Source: Clostridia bacterium
GTDB lineage: Bacteria; Bacillota; Clostridia; Oscillospirales; Acutalibacteraceae
Direction: 5' to 3'
Assembly: GCA_017501865.1 (NCBI GenBank)
Contig: JAFVWD010000343.1
Span: 1-9,096, forward strand
DNA: 9,096 bases
Part shown: piece after piece, positions 1-7,465 of the stretch
Position numbering within the stretch: position 1 is the first letter of the stretch
How the letters are laid out: every line of letters starts with the position of its first letter
The notes under the pieces: model-generated
What the model saw: the letters and a program-made list of their open reading frames with translations, nothing else
What the model was told of the DNA's origin: nothing
Databases searched by the model: none
Position numbers and translations under genes: made by a program

Positions 1-3000
1 GAGGTTGCTTCAATCAACGGAAGAAGAGCTGTTTCTTCTCTAGAATCATCCTTAGAAACAGTTTTTACAGGAAGCCGTGCTTATGTTGCTATTGTTTCCT
101 CAAAAACTATAAATGATGATAAGCTGAAGCAAGAGGTTATTCTTCAGACTACAAATATTATGTTTGAAACACCTGATGATGTTACATCAAACAGCTCATC
201 ACTTGTTGCAAGTAAAAATAAAGCAGTAGATATTACTGTAATGATTCCCGATAAATCTACAAACATTCTTTCTGAGGTTTATACATTGGGAAGAACCGGT
301 ACTGTTTTAGTTAAGACTGCAAACCCTGCAACAGGTAGAATTATTATTGAGGTTCAAGGCATTGACTTTACTAATTCACCTGCTAAAATACAGGTTACTT
401 ATCGTGATGAGAACGATAAATTAAGAACAACATCATGTTACCTCACAATAAAAACACCTACAATTATGCTGGCAGGTACAACAGTTTACGGTCACTACTA
501 CACAACCTCAGGTGTTGAAGTAAAGACAAAACCTGACGGCTCCACATATTCACAGCTTAAAGTTGATGCACGACATATGAATATTACCGGTGCACAAGGA
601 ACAATGGAGATTCCTGCAGGTACAGTATTCAAGTCTGTTAAATGGATTACCGAGACTGATTCAGCAGGTGAATTTGTTGATGCCTGCTACGAACCAAGCT
701 ACTATGTGCTTACAGGTACAAACGGTACTATTTACAGAACATATACATTTACTGAATCAAATAATATTGTCGGTAGAGTAAATTTAGATACATCCGACGA
801 GCAGCCTAACGGTAAAAATCAGTTGGGTGCAGATGTTATAGGTCTTTCAGATAAGGCTTTTGTGCTTGATGATGCCAAGAGCACAACAGTATATCCTGCT
901 ATCTGGGGAGCTGATTTTTCACATATTTACGGCTATTCAGCATACCATACATTTGCAAACTATAAGGACCAGGTTACATGGTATACTCAAAGCGATTATA
1001 ACACAGGTGTAGGTCAGCCGGGGTATTACTCTAACAAAGCAAACTATGGCTATTATTACAATGGTTATGGTACGAACTTTGACTACTACACTCAGAACAG
1101 TAAGAAAATTTCTTACATCCTTACAGAATTGCCATATGCATTAAGAGTCGGCGGTTTTATGAATGCTGCCGGTGACTACGATGGTGGTATTAACAGAGTT
1201 TGGGAAAGACCTATTAACTTCAGGGCAGATGGCTCTTATACAAGCCAGAATGAGCAGCATGAGGAAGCAAGCCGTTTTGATGCTTATTACTACAAAAAAA
1301 CAGGCGAGAATCTTTCACGTTGTGCGTTTGTTGAGTTGAGTAAAAATAAAACATGGGGCGGAACAAACTGGATTTATGATGATGAGTACCTCAATGAAAT
1401 TCCTACTTATTATGTTAAATATGGTACACAGTCTGCCGGTCAGTGGGGTGACGAGGCTTGGGCTCAATTGAGAATAAAGGCTATGACAACTATTTCTCCT
1501 ACATTCCTTTATGAACAGAAGGACAATGATGATGATGGCTTGAGCAGCTTCAGATTTGTTCACAACCGCGGAGCAAACCAGTCTAAAATAAATGTTACCG
1601 ATGCAGTATTTTTACCTGCAACTACATCCGGCGGTACCGGTACAATGTTCTATACAGGTACGGTTGCGGCTTATGCAGCAATAAACCAGATAGATAATAT
1701 TTATACCGACGAAAACTATGCCGCGACTATGAGAAATAATGGTGAAGATAACCGTGGCGGTCAGACTACCTATTATGTAATGGGTAATGCTGAAGGTACA
1801 AACACATCTATATACAAATATTCTTCTTCCGCGCTTGGAAGACAGGATGGTAACCAGACTGTATATCAGAATAAATCTACTATACAGGGTACAGGTGTTA
1901 TTGCTAATAGTGATGAATCAAGAGAATTCTTTGTAACAAGAAACTCCGGTGGTAATTCTCAACAGCTTTTCAGCGACGTTTTGTTTACTATGGGCTTTAC
2001 CTCTAACAGAGAACTGGTTTACAGTAAGATAGTTTACGGTATTACCGGCGGTGCTTTGAAGGAAGCTTATAAATCTTATGAGCCTTTCTACTTCTTATCG
2101 CATTACGATGATGTTACTGATACTCACGTTCCGAATCTGTATATGAATGATTACGCATCAACCAAAACACCGACTGTTGGTGATAATGGTTACGGCGGAA
2201 ATATTACAGGCGGCTATTTCAATGTTATAGATAACGATTACTACAATGTGTGGTTCCCGGGTGAAATGTATAACCTTACTAAGGTTGCTACAAAAGAAGG
2301 TGTTACTGTTGCCGTAGGCTATGCAGTTTCAGGTTCTACTTATACATGGATAAATCCGGATCAACCGACAAATGCGTCTACTGCTTTAGGCGGTATTCAT
2401 AATGACGGTGTTCTGGCGGGAATAGTTTTAGGTCAGGATAATTCCTTTACAAACCTTCTTTATTTTAAGGATGACGAAAACTTCGATAATTACTCACTTG
2501 CTGACGGCTCGCTTTCGAGCTTTACAGGTTCAAAATCTTACAGAAACTTGCTTGCAGGTGGTGATTCTTCATGGAACTACGGAACACATCAACGCAACAG
2601 TGTACAGTTTACATCTGTAGATATTTCCATTGAAAGTGTTGTTCGTGAAAATAGTGAGGTTGCAAGCTATTATGCTTATTATGCGGATAGTAAGGGTAGA
2701 CTTTACAAATCTCTTATTGCAACAAAGACAACTCTCAAAAATCAGGCGACTAAGAGTGTTCCGCAGATGGTGACACACGTTTCCGACAAGCATGAGCCGA
2801 GTGCAGCACCTTCGTATATGCAGGAAATTATGATTAACGGTTATAGGTTGAACCACTATTTCAGCAAAATAACTTCAGTAAGCTGTGAAGGTGACTATAT
2901 TATTGTAGGAGGTCACTCTGCAGACGGTAACTTTAATATTGTTGTAGGTAAAATTCAACAGGCAGATGATCAGTTGAGTAATACTGTTACATGGAAGATT

Positions 3001-3228
3001 GTTAAAATAAGCGGAGCGGGTGACTACAAAACAGAGGATGCTATGATTCTTGACGGATATGTTTACCTTGCAGGTACTTCAACAGGCAATTATGGTTGGG
3101 TATATGCAGCGTCACTTGACGAAATTAACAGGACCGCTAATAATAGTGAGCTCTACTTTGACGGTAACCGTTTTGTCGGCGACATAAAAGACAAAATTTA
3201 CACAATTGACGGTCACTCTGCATCTTAA
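1..3228 (+). CDS. Very large Tyr/Asn/Gly-rich surface or pilus-associated protein, 3' part only
   Basis: The frame is open from base 1 without a stop, so the ATG at 160 is internal and the true start lies upstream; 1075 residues are visible. I do not recognise a named family. The composition is that of an exported protein: very rich in Tyr, Asn, Gly, Ser and Thr, poor in Cys, with many predicted short beta strands. Residues 342-363 hold nine tyrosines. The C-terminal quarter has propeller-like phrases of the type EGDYIIVGGHSADG (about residue 962), LDGYVYLAGTSTG (about 1018) and KDKIYTIDGHS (near the end), suggesting repeated four-stranded blades. It ends without LPxTG, a hydrophobic tail or any other anchor. 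The next gene, a prepilin-like protein, starts 32 nt downstream with no terminator between, so the two are probably co-transcribed and may act together outside the cell. The N-terminus, which would show a signal peptide or prepilin motif, is missing. Function is inferred only as surface or adhesive. Confidence 0.8.
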   Translation, partial: EVASINGRRAVSSLESSLETVFTGSRAYVAIVSSKTINDDKLKQEVILQTTNIMFETPDDVTSNSSSLVASKNKAVDITVMIPDKSTNILSEVYTLGRTGTVLVKTANPATGRIIIEVQGIDFTNSPAKIQVTYRDENDKLRTTSCYLTIKTPTIMLAGTTVYGHYYTTSGVEVKTKPDGSTYSQLKVDARHMNITGAQGTMEIPAGTVFKSVKWITETDSAGEFVDACYEPSYYVLTGTNGTIYRTYTFTESNNIVGRVNLDTSDEQPNGKNQLGADVIGLSDKAFVLDDAKSTTVYPAIWGADFSHIYGYSAYHTFANYKDQVTWYTQSDYNTGVGQPGYYSNKANYGYYYNGYGTNFDYYTQNSKKISYILTELPYALRVGGFMNAAGDYDGGINRVWERPINFRADGSYTSQNEQHEEASRFDAYYYKKTGENLSRCAFVELSKNKTWGGTNWIYDDEYLNEIPTYYVKYGTQSAGQWGDEAWAQLRIKAMTTISPTFLYEQKDNDDDGLSSFRFVHNRGANQSKINVTDAVFLPATTSGGTGTMFYTGTVAAYAAINQIDNIYTDENYAATMRNNGEDNRGGQTTYYVMGNAEGTNTSIYKYSSSALGRQDGNQTVYQNKSTIQGTGVIANSDESREFFVTRNSGGNSQQLFSDVLFTMGFTSNRELVYSKIVYGITGGALKEAYKSYEPFYFLSHYDDVTDTHVPNLYMNDYASTKTPTVGDNGYGGNITGGYFNVIDNDYYNVWFPGEMYNLTKVATKEGVTVAVGYAVSGSTYTWINPDQPTNASTALGGIHNDGVLAGIVLGQDNSFTNLLYFKDDENFDNYSLADGSLSSFTGSKSYRNLLAGGDSSWNYGTHQRNSVQFTSVDISIESVVRENSEVASYYAYYADSKGRLYKSLIATKTTLKNQATKSVPQMVTHVSDKHEPSAAPSYMQEIMINGYRLNHYFSKITSVSCEGDYIIVGGHSADGNFNIVVGKIQQADDQLSNTVTWKIVKISGAGDYKTEDAMILDGYVYLAGTSTGNYGWVYAASLDEINRTANNSELYFDGNRFVGDIKDKIYTIDGHSAS

Positions 3229-3260
3229 TAAAAATATTAATTTAAGGGGGTTACAACATA

Positions 3261-4478
3261 ATGTATAAGTTTATGCTTAAAAACAAAAGAGGTTTTACAT
3301 TAGTTGAACTTATGCTTGTTATGGTTCTTATGGGCTTCGGTGTTGTAGCCCTTGGTAATCTTTTTCAGGTTGCATACCGTTCTTTCTCTAAGAGCGAGGA
3401 ACGTTACATAAAGCAAGAGGCGGTTAAAACAGTTGCCGAGTACCTTCAGAATTCGGTTTCTGTCGGTGGTGCTACTATGGCAGAGGTTTACCCTGATTCT
3501 TCTGTTGTTCCGACTATAGCAGGTAAAGACCTTTCTTATGCTTATATTTACATTGAAAAAGAAGATGTGGATGGCGACGGTGTTTATGACGGCTACTACC
3601 TTTATAAATTGGAGCGCGGTCAGGCAAAAAGTCAGGCAGTTTGTCTTAATAAAGAGGTACCGTTATATCTTTCAATTGATGTTTATGAGGATTATGACTA
3701 TTACGGAGCAGACAGCATAAATAATCAGTGCGGTGTTAAAATAAACATTGCTGCAGTTGACAGTGACTTTAAATACAAAACTGAGGAAGAATATGCAGAA
3801 GAGGGTACTACAGAAAAAGAAGCAATCGAAGATTACATTTTCTTTGACACTAACGTTTCTTACCACTTCCCTAATATGGTTACATCAACAGAGAACATAC
3901 GTGTTAATTTGTTGGAGTCAAACTCAGCAAGCTTAGCAAGAATTGACCTTGACAGTGACGGCGACGGAATTGATGATGATGTTGGTTATGACCGTTGTAC
4001 AGCTAACACCTATGATGAAAGCGGTGCAATAACAGGTGTTGTTGATTCTGTAGATAAAAATGGTAAGGTTTTAAGAATTATAACAGATACAAATATTTCA
4101 ACCGATGCTGCTGAAACTGCATTGTCAATTGCAAGCTTCTGCTTTATTGCAACTGCAGGATATGGCGAAGCAACAGGTGAGGTTGGTCTTCTTTGTGACT
4201 TCAGAGACCAATGCTTAATGACAAATCCATTAGGCAGAATGTTTGTAAAAGCATATTACACAATTTCTCCGCCTATTGCAGATTTCATAAGCGAGAGCGA
4301 GCCACTTAAGGCTGTTGTAAGAGTTTGTCTTAAACCGCTTGTTGCGTTTGCGGTTTACGCACTTGAGCCTTCACTTGCTATAGAACAATTACCATTTATT
4401 TTAATGGGGGTTGCTTCTATTGCAGGACTGACAGTTGTTACTGTGAGATATAATAAAAAGCGAAAAACTGAATCATAA
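3261..4478 (+). CDS. Type IV prepilin-like protein with C-terminal CFI-box domain and membrane anchor
   Basis: 405 residues; start supported by AAGGGGG at 3244-3250, ten bases before the ATG. Residues 1-35 are a class III signal: a short basic leader (MYKFMLKNKRG), predicted prepilin peptidase cleavage after Gly11, Phe12 at +1, Glu16 at +5, then a hydrophobic helix to about residue 34. The middle is acidic and Tyr-rich, with two Asp-rich loops resembling calcium sites (residues 102-110 and 229-244) and cysteines at 128, 157 and 246. From residue 294 comes CFIATAGYG, then an FRDQ..NPLGR...YY..SPPIADFI block (314-343), a hydrophobic stretch 349-368, a second one 378-396, and the basic tail YNKKRKTES. 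From memory this matches the CFI-box-CTERM type of C-terminal region found on surface proteins. Both ends would then sit in the membrane with the middle outside. It follows the giant surface protein by 32 nt, and a terminator follows. Exact role is unknown. Confidence 0.85.
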   Translation: MYKFMLKNKRGFTLVELMLVMVLMGFGVVALGNLFQVAYRSFSKSEERYIKQEAVKTVAEYLQNSVSVGGATMAEVYPDSSVVPTIAGKDLSYAYIYIEKEDVDGDGVYDGYYLYKLERGQAKSQAVCLNKEVPLYLSIDVYEDYDYYGADSINNQCGVKINIAAVDSDFKYKTEEEYAEEGTTEKEAIEDYIFFDTNVSYHFPNMVTSTENIRVNLLESNSASLARIDLDSDGDGIDDDVGYDRCTANTYDESGAITGVVDSVDKNGKVLRIITDTNISTDAAETALSIASFCFIATAGYGEATGEVGLLCDFRDQCLMTNPLGRMFVKAYYTISPPIADFISESEPLKAVVRVCLKPLVAFAVYALEPSLAIEQLPFILMGVASIAGLTVVTVRYNKKRKTES

Positions 4479-4487
4479 TATTAAAAA

Positions 4488-4521
4488 GGGCTGTAAAAAA
4501 CTTAGTGTTTTTTTACAGCTC
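4488..4521 (+). terminator. Hairpin terminator after the prepilin/CFI-box gene
   Basis: The arm GGGCTGTAAAAAAC (4488-4501) pairs with GTTTTTTTACAGCTC (4507-4521), with a loop of about five bases, one G-U pair (4489/4520) and one bulged T. The run of T lies inside the 3' arm, and ATTTTAAAG follows. It sits 10 nt after the stop codon and separates the surface-protein module from hflX. The G-U pair exists only in plus-strand RNA, in keeping with its direction. Confidence 0.8.
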
Positions 4522-4581
4522 ATTTTAAAGAGTGTTTGAGTATAAAAGCGACTTATGATTTATTGATAAAGGAAAAATAAA

Positions 4582-5832
4582 ATGGAACTTTTTGAAAATG
4601 AACAAAAACAGGAAACGGCAGTTCTCGTTTCTGTCGATACAGGCGAGTTCAATGTAGAGTCATCTTTATTGGAATTGACAGAGCTCGCCAAAACAGCGGG
4701 CGCTGAGGTTATAGGTGAAATAACTCAGAAGCGCGAGGCATTGGATTCAGCCACATATATAGGTAAAGGTAAGCTTGAAGAGCTTTCTGATTTCTGTGAA
4801 ATGAATGAGCCTGACCTGATTATTGTGGATGGCGAGCTTTCACCATCTCAACAAAGAAATATTGAAAATATTACTGATGTAAGAGTAATTGACAGAACAA
4901 CCTTAATACTTGATATTTTTGCTATGAGAGCGCTCAGCGGCGAGGGTAAGCTTCAGGTTGAGCTTGCTCAGTTAAAGTACACATTGCCGCGTCTTTCGGG
5001 TAAGGGTGCTGCACTTTCCCGTCTTGGTGGTGGTATAGGTACAAGGGGTCCCGGTGAAACAAAGCTTGAAACAGATCGTCGCCACATCAGAAGAAGAATA
5101 TCTGCATTAGAAGAAAATCTTAAATCGCTCGACGAAAGAAGAAGTCGTTACAGAGCAAGAAGGAAAAAAGAAGGTACTGTGACAGTTGCACTTGTCGGTT
5201 ATACAAATGCGGGTAAATCAACTCTTATGAACAAATTGACAGATGCAGGAGTTTTAGCAGAAAACAAGCTTTTTGCAACACTTGACCCTACAGCAAGAGC
5301 ATTGACCTTGCCGGATGGCAGTACAGTACTTTTAATAGATACCGTTGGGTTTATACGTCGCTTACCGCACAAATTGGTTGAAGCATTTAAATCCACACTT
5401 GACGAGGCCGTGGATGCCGATGTTATTCTGAATATTTGCGATGCTTCATCAGATGAATGTGCAGAGCATTTCAGAGTAACTAACGAGCTTCTTTCTGAGC
5501 TCGGTTGTCAGGATAAGCCTGTTATTACCGTACTGAATAAAAGTGACATTGCAGACGGTGACAGTATTCCTATGATTTCAAATTCAGTAAGAATATCGGC
5601 TTTAAGCGGTAAGGGTACTGATGAATTATTAGAAAAAATAGTAAAGGCTTTACCTCCTACAAGACGCAGAGTGAAAATGCTTTTACCTTTCAGCAAGGGT
5701 GGTGCGGCAGCAGAGCTCAGAAAAACAGGTGTTGTTCACAGCGAGGAATACACACCGGAGGGAATTCTCTTAGATGCAACGGCAGAAATTTACGCATTAG
5801 AAAAATATAAGGATTTTATATTGGAAGAGTAA
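4582..5832 (+). CDS. hflX: GTPase HflX, ribosome-associated
   Basis: 416 residues, normal full length for the family. HflX is a translation-factor-related GTPase that binds the 50S subunit and splits or rescues stalled ribosomes, notably under stress, in the cytoplasm. The HflX-specific N-terminal domain covers about residues 10-195 and includes the glycine-rich GGGIGTRGPGETKLETDRR block (149-167) and the basic coiled segment after it (168-197). The G domain follows: P-loop GYTNAGKS (206-213), G3 DTVGF (253-257), G4 NKSD (319-322), G5 SALSGKG (339-345). All nucleotide-binding motifs look intact. The start has a weak site, AAAGGA at 4568-4573, eight bases upstream. I saw only a poor promoter candidate between the preceding terminator and the gene (TATGAT at 4554-4559 with no good -35). 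It is the first gene of a three-gene operon with the pseudouridine synthase and the DUF554 gene. Confidence 0.97.
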   Translation: MELFENEQKQETAVLVSVDTGEFNVESSLLELTELAKTAGAEVIGEITQKREALDSATYIGKGKLEELSDFCEMNEPDLIIVDGELSPSQQRNIENITDVRVIDRTTLILDIFAMRALSGEGKLQVELAQLKYTLPRLSGKGAALSRLGGGIGTRGPGETKLETDRRHIRRRISALEENLKSLDERRSRYRARRKKEGTVTVALVGYTNAGKSTLMNKLTDAGVLAENKLFATLDPTARALTLPDGSTVLLIDTVGFIRRLPHKLVEAFKSTLDEAVDADVILNICDASSDECAEHFRVTNELLSELGCQDKPVITVLNKSDIADGDSIPMISNSVRISALSGKGTDELLEKIVKALPPTRRRVKMLLPFSKGGAAAELRKTGVVHSEEYTPEGILLDATAEIYALEKYKDFILEE

Positions 5833-5833
5833 A

Positions 5834-6487
5834 ATGAGGGTATTATTTGAGGATGAAGAAATAATTGTTTTAGTTAAGCCTGTCGGAATACCGAGTGAAG
5901 ATACAAAAACAGGTGAAAAAGGAATTATTTCTATTATAGGTGAAGAAATTTACAACGGTGAAATACATCTTTTACATCGCCTTGACAGAAATGTAGGTGG
6001 TGTAATGGTTTTTGCCAAAACTAAAAAAAGTGCCGCGTCTATATCGCGACAAATTCAGGATAATACTTTTGAAAAGCATTATCTTGCGGTGACGGATGGT
6101 ATTATAAGTGAGAAGAACGGTGTTTATAAGGATTTGCTTTTTAAAGATTCTTCACGTAACCGTTCTTACGTTGTTAACAGAATGAGAAAAGGTGTAAAAG
6201 AAGCATCGCTACAGTATTCTGTTATAAAAGAAGCTGAAGGCAAATCGCTTGTAAAGGTTAAATTACATACGGGAAGAACTCACCAGATAAGAGTTCAGTT
6301 TTCCTCAAGAAAAACTCCTCTTACAGGGGATATTAAATATGGAAGCAAGGACAGGAATTCAAGTATTGCACTCTTTTCTCACTCTGTTACCTTCAGACAT
6401 CCGAGTAAGAATGAAACTTTGACTTTTAGTGCTTTGCCTGAAAAAAGTGATTATCCCTGGAATTTATGGAGTGATTTGAATGAATGA
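5834..6487 (+). CDS. RluA-family RNA pseudouridine synthase
   Basis: 217 residues. It isomerises uridine to pseudouridine in RNA, most likely 23S rRNA or tRNA. The family core motif HRLDR is at 48-52, with catalytic Asp51, and HTGRTHQIR, the conserved C-terminal active-site motif, is at 145-153. There is no N-terminal S4 RNA-binding domain; the protein starts directly in the catalytic fold (FEDEEIIVLVKPVGIP, residues 5-20), so it is a short RluA form. The usual small residue plus Gly after HRLDR (such as DTSG or NTSG) reads NVGG here, a mild variant. The ATG begins one base after the hflX stop, with GGAAGAG at the end of hflX as the likely ribosome binding site, so the two are translationally coupled. 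Which uridine it modifies cannot be told from the sequence. Confidence 0.93.
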   Translation: MRVLFEDEEIIVLVKPVGIPSEDTKTGEKGIISIIGEEIYNGEIHLLHRLDRNVGGVMVFAKTKKSAASISRQIQDNTFEKHYLAVTDGIISEKNGVYKDLLFKDSSRNRSYVVNRMRKGVKEASLQYSVIKEAEGKSLVKVKLHTGRTHQIRVQFSSRKTPLTGDIKYGSKDRNSSIALFSHSVTFRHPSKNETLTFSALPEKSDYPWNLWSDLNE

Positions 6488-7190
6488 AATATTAACTTCG
6501 TTCAGCGGAGTTTTGGTGAATACCGTTACGGTTCTTCTCGGTAGTGGTGTGGGACTGCTTTTGAAAAAGGGTATTCCTGAAAAATTAAATAATGCGGTTA
6601 TGACTGCTATAGGTCTTTGTACGGTTGCTATAGGTGTTACAGGTATTATGAAAGGGCAAAATCAGCTTGTAATGATTTTATCTATGGTATTCGGAACTGT
6701 AGTCGGAACTCTGATTGATATTGATAAAAGGCTTAATTCTCTCGGAGATAAGCTGGCGAAAAAAAGTAAAAGCAAGGAGAACAGCTTCTCTGAAGGCTTT
6801 GTTACAGCATCGCTTCTGTTTTGTGTTGGCGCTATGACAATAGTTGGTTCTATGAACGCAGGAATTTCAGGTGATAATCAGATGCTTTACACGAAATCGG
6901 TGCTTGATTTGATTTCTTCGAGTATGCTCGCAGCTTCACTTGGATTCGGTGTAATGTGTGCTGCAGCATTTGTGCTTGTTTTTCAGGGTGCGCTGGTTGC
7001 ACTTTCAATGGCATTAGGTGCATTTTTGAGCGATTTTGCAGTTGCTGAGTTGATTTGTGCAGGCTCTGTTATGATTACAGCTTTAGGCTTGAACCTTATT
7101 GGTATAACAAAAATTAAGGTTGCCAACCTTTTACCGGGACTTGTGTTTGTGCCGTTCTTTTGTATGGCATTTGAATTTTTCGGTATATAA
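6480..7190 (+). CDS. DUF554 family integral membrane protein
   Basis: 236 residues, the usual size of DUF554 proteins (YqgA-like). They are polytopic membrane proteins of unknown transport or sensing function. About seven hydrophobic segments are visible, roughly at residues 8-28, 38-58, 63-82, 106-127, 143-180 (long, probably two helices), 187-208 and 213-234. Family-like phrases include FCVGAMTIVGSMNAGISGD (112-130) and the following SVLDLISSSMLAASLGFGV region. A cytoplasmic basic loop, KRLNSLGDKLAKKSKSKE, lies around 84-101. The start overlaps the end of the pseudouridine synthase gene by 8 nt (ATGAATGA), with GGAGTGA at 6468-6474 as ribosome binding site; this supports the start and implies coupling. 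The gene is last in the operon and a hairpin terminator follows at once. No substrate can be assigned. Confidence 0.92.
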   Translation: MNEILTSFSGVLVNTVTVLLGSGVGLLLKKGIPEKLNNAVMTAIGLCTVAIGVTGIMKGQNQLVMILSMVFGTVVGTLIDIDKRLNSLGDKLAKKSKSKENSFSEGFVTASLLFCVGAMTIVGSMNAGISGDNQMLYTKSVLDLISSSMLAASLGFGVMCAAAFVLVFQGALVALSMALGAFLSDFAVAELICAGSVMITALGLNLIGITKIKVANLLPGLVFVPFFCMAFEFFGI

Positions 7191-7195
7191 AAATT

Positions 7196-7236
7196 GGGGC
7201 TGTAAAAAAACGCAGTTTTTTTTACATCCCCTTTTT
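7196..7236 (+). terminator. Hairpin terminator after the DUF554 gene
   Basis: GGGG plus TGTAAAAAAA (7196-7210, with an unpaired C at 7200) pairs with TTTTTTTACA plus CCCC (7217-7231). Loop CGCAGT, then TTTTT at 7232-7236. It begins five bases after the DUF554 stop. Its 5' arm strongly resembles the arm of the terminator at 4488-4521. The same 5' arm can pair instead with a distant copy of the 3' arm at 7460-7480. Confidence 0.8.
7217..7235 (+). repeat. 19-bp direct repeat, left copy
   Basis: TTTTTTTACATCCCCTTTT occurs exactly here and again at 7466-7484, 249 bp apart. This copy contains the 3' arm of the DUF554 terminator. The pair brackets the structured intergenic segment. Confidence 0.9.
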
Positions 7237-7261
7237 AGGGGATAGGAAAAAAAGATGCAGA

Positions 7262-7351
7262 ATGGACAAACTGAGCAAAATCAAGGCGATAGCCTGTATT
7301 TTGCTTGCCCGAAGGCGTACAATGGTACGTCGAGTGGCGAAGTTTGTTCAT
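7262..7351 (+). ncRNA. Candidate structured RNA: compact three-way junction
   Basis: Found by eye. P1: 7262-7272 (ATGGACAAACT) pairs with 7341-7351 (AGTTTGTTCAT), 11 bp including one G-U. P2: 7275-7281 GCAAAAT with 7298-7304 ATTTTGC, a 2x2 internal loop, then AGGC 7284-7287 with GCCT 7292-7295, loop GATA. P3: TTGCC 7305-7309 with GGCGA 7336-7340, C7310-G7334 and a possible tandem G-A/A-G, then seven pairs (7314-7320 with 7325-7331), loop AATG. Only GA (7273-7274) is unpaired at the junction. Three G-U pairs (7265/7348, 7306/7339, 7315/7330) would become C-A mismatches on the other strand, so the fold belongs to plus-strand RNA. No promoter was seen; it may be part of the DUF554 3' UTR by read-through, or a repeat-element RNA. 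It matches no RNA family I can name. Confidence 0.5.
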
Positions 7352-7398
7352 AGTATAAATAATAAATTTTTCACCAATTTTAGTTTGTCTGTATTTTT

Positions 7399-7437
7399 AA
7401 TGGGTTCTATAGGCTTATTAAACCTACAGAACCCATT
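7399..7437 (-). other. Long hairpin downstream of the DtxR-type gene
   Basis: AATGGGTTCTATAGG (7399-7413) pairs with CCTACAGAACCCATT (7423-7437), 14 of 15 positions, with a nine-base loop. The one imperfect position (7409/7427) is A-C in plus-strand RNA but G-U in minus-strand RNA, so the fold suits a minus-strand transcript, that of the regulator gene ending 51 nt away. On that strand A residues, not T, follow the stem, so it is not a standard intrinsic terminator; it may protect or block the 3' end. Confidence 0.5.
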
Positions 7438-7465
7438 GCTATATCTGGTTTTATATGGTCTGCGC

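Noticed and set aside
160..162. ATG at 160 as the start of the large surface protein
   Set aside because: The frame is open for 53 codons upstream to the window edge with similar composition, and no ribosome binding site precedes this ATG.
590..2856. Short open frames inside the large gene, for example 590-781 plus, 1315-1563 minus, 2569-2856 minus
   Set aside because: They lie fully within a long coding frame, have no ribosome binding sites and no recognisable protein features; they are shadows.
3538..3936. Short open frames inside the prepilin-like gene on both strands
   Set aside because: Shadows of the true frame with low-complexity translations.
4535..4559. Promoter for hflX (TTTGAG / TATGAT)
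   Set aside because: The spacer is only 13 bases and the -35 is poor, so I do not list it; the real hflX promoter is uncertain.
5199..5696. Minus-strand frames opposite hflX
   Set aside because: hflX is intact with all its motifs; the antisense frames have no start signals.
7262..7351. Hammerhead ribozyme or TPP riboswitch, because CTGA lies at the junction
   Set aside because: The hammerhead core needs CUGANGA with GAAA and a UH cleavage site; here CTGAGCA is followed by no GAAA partner. The TPP aptamer's second conserved strand is also absent, and the element lies 3' of a gene, not before a thiamine gene.
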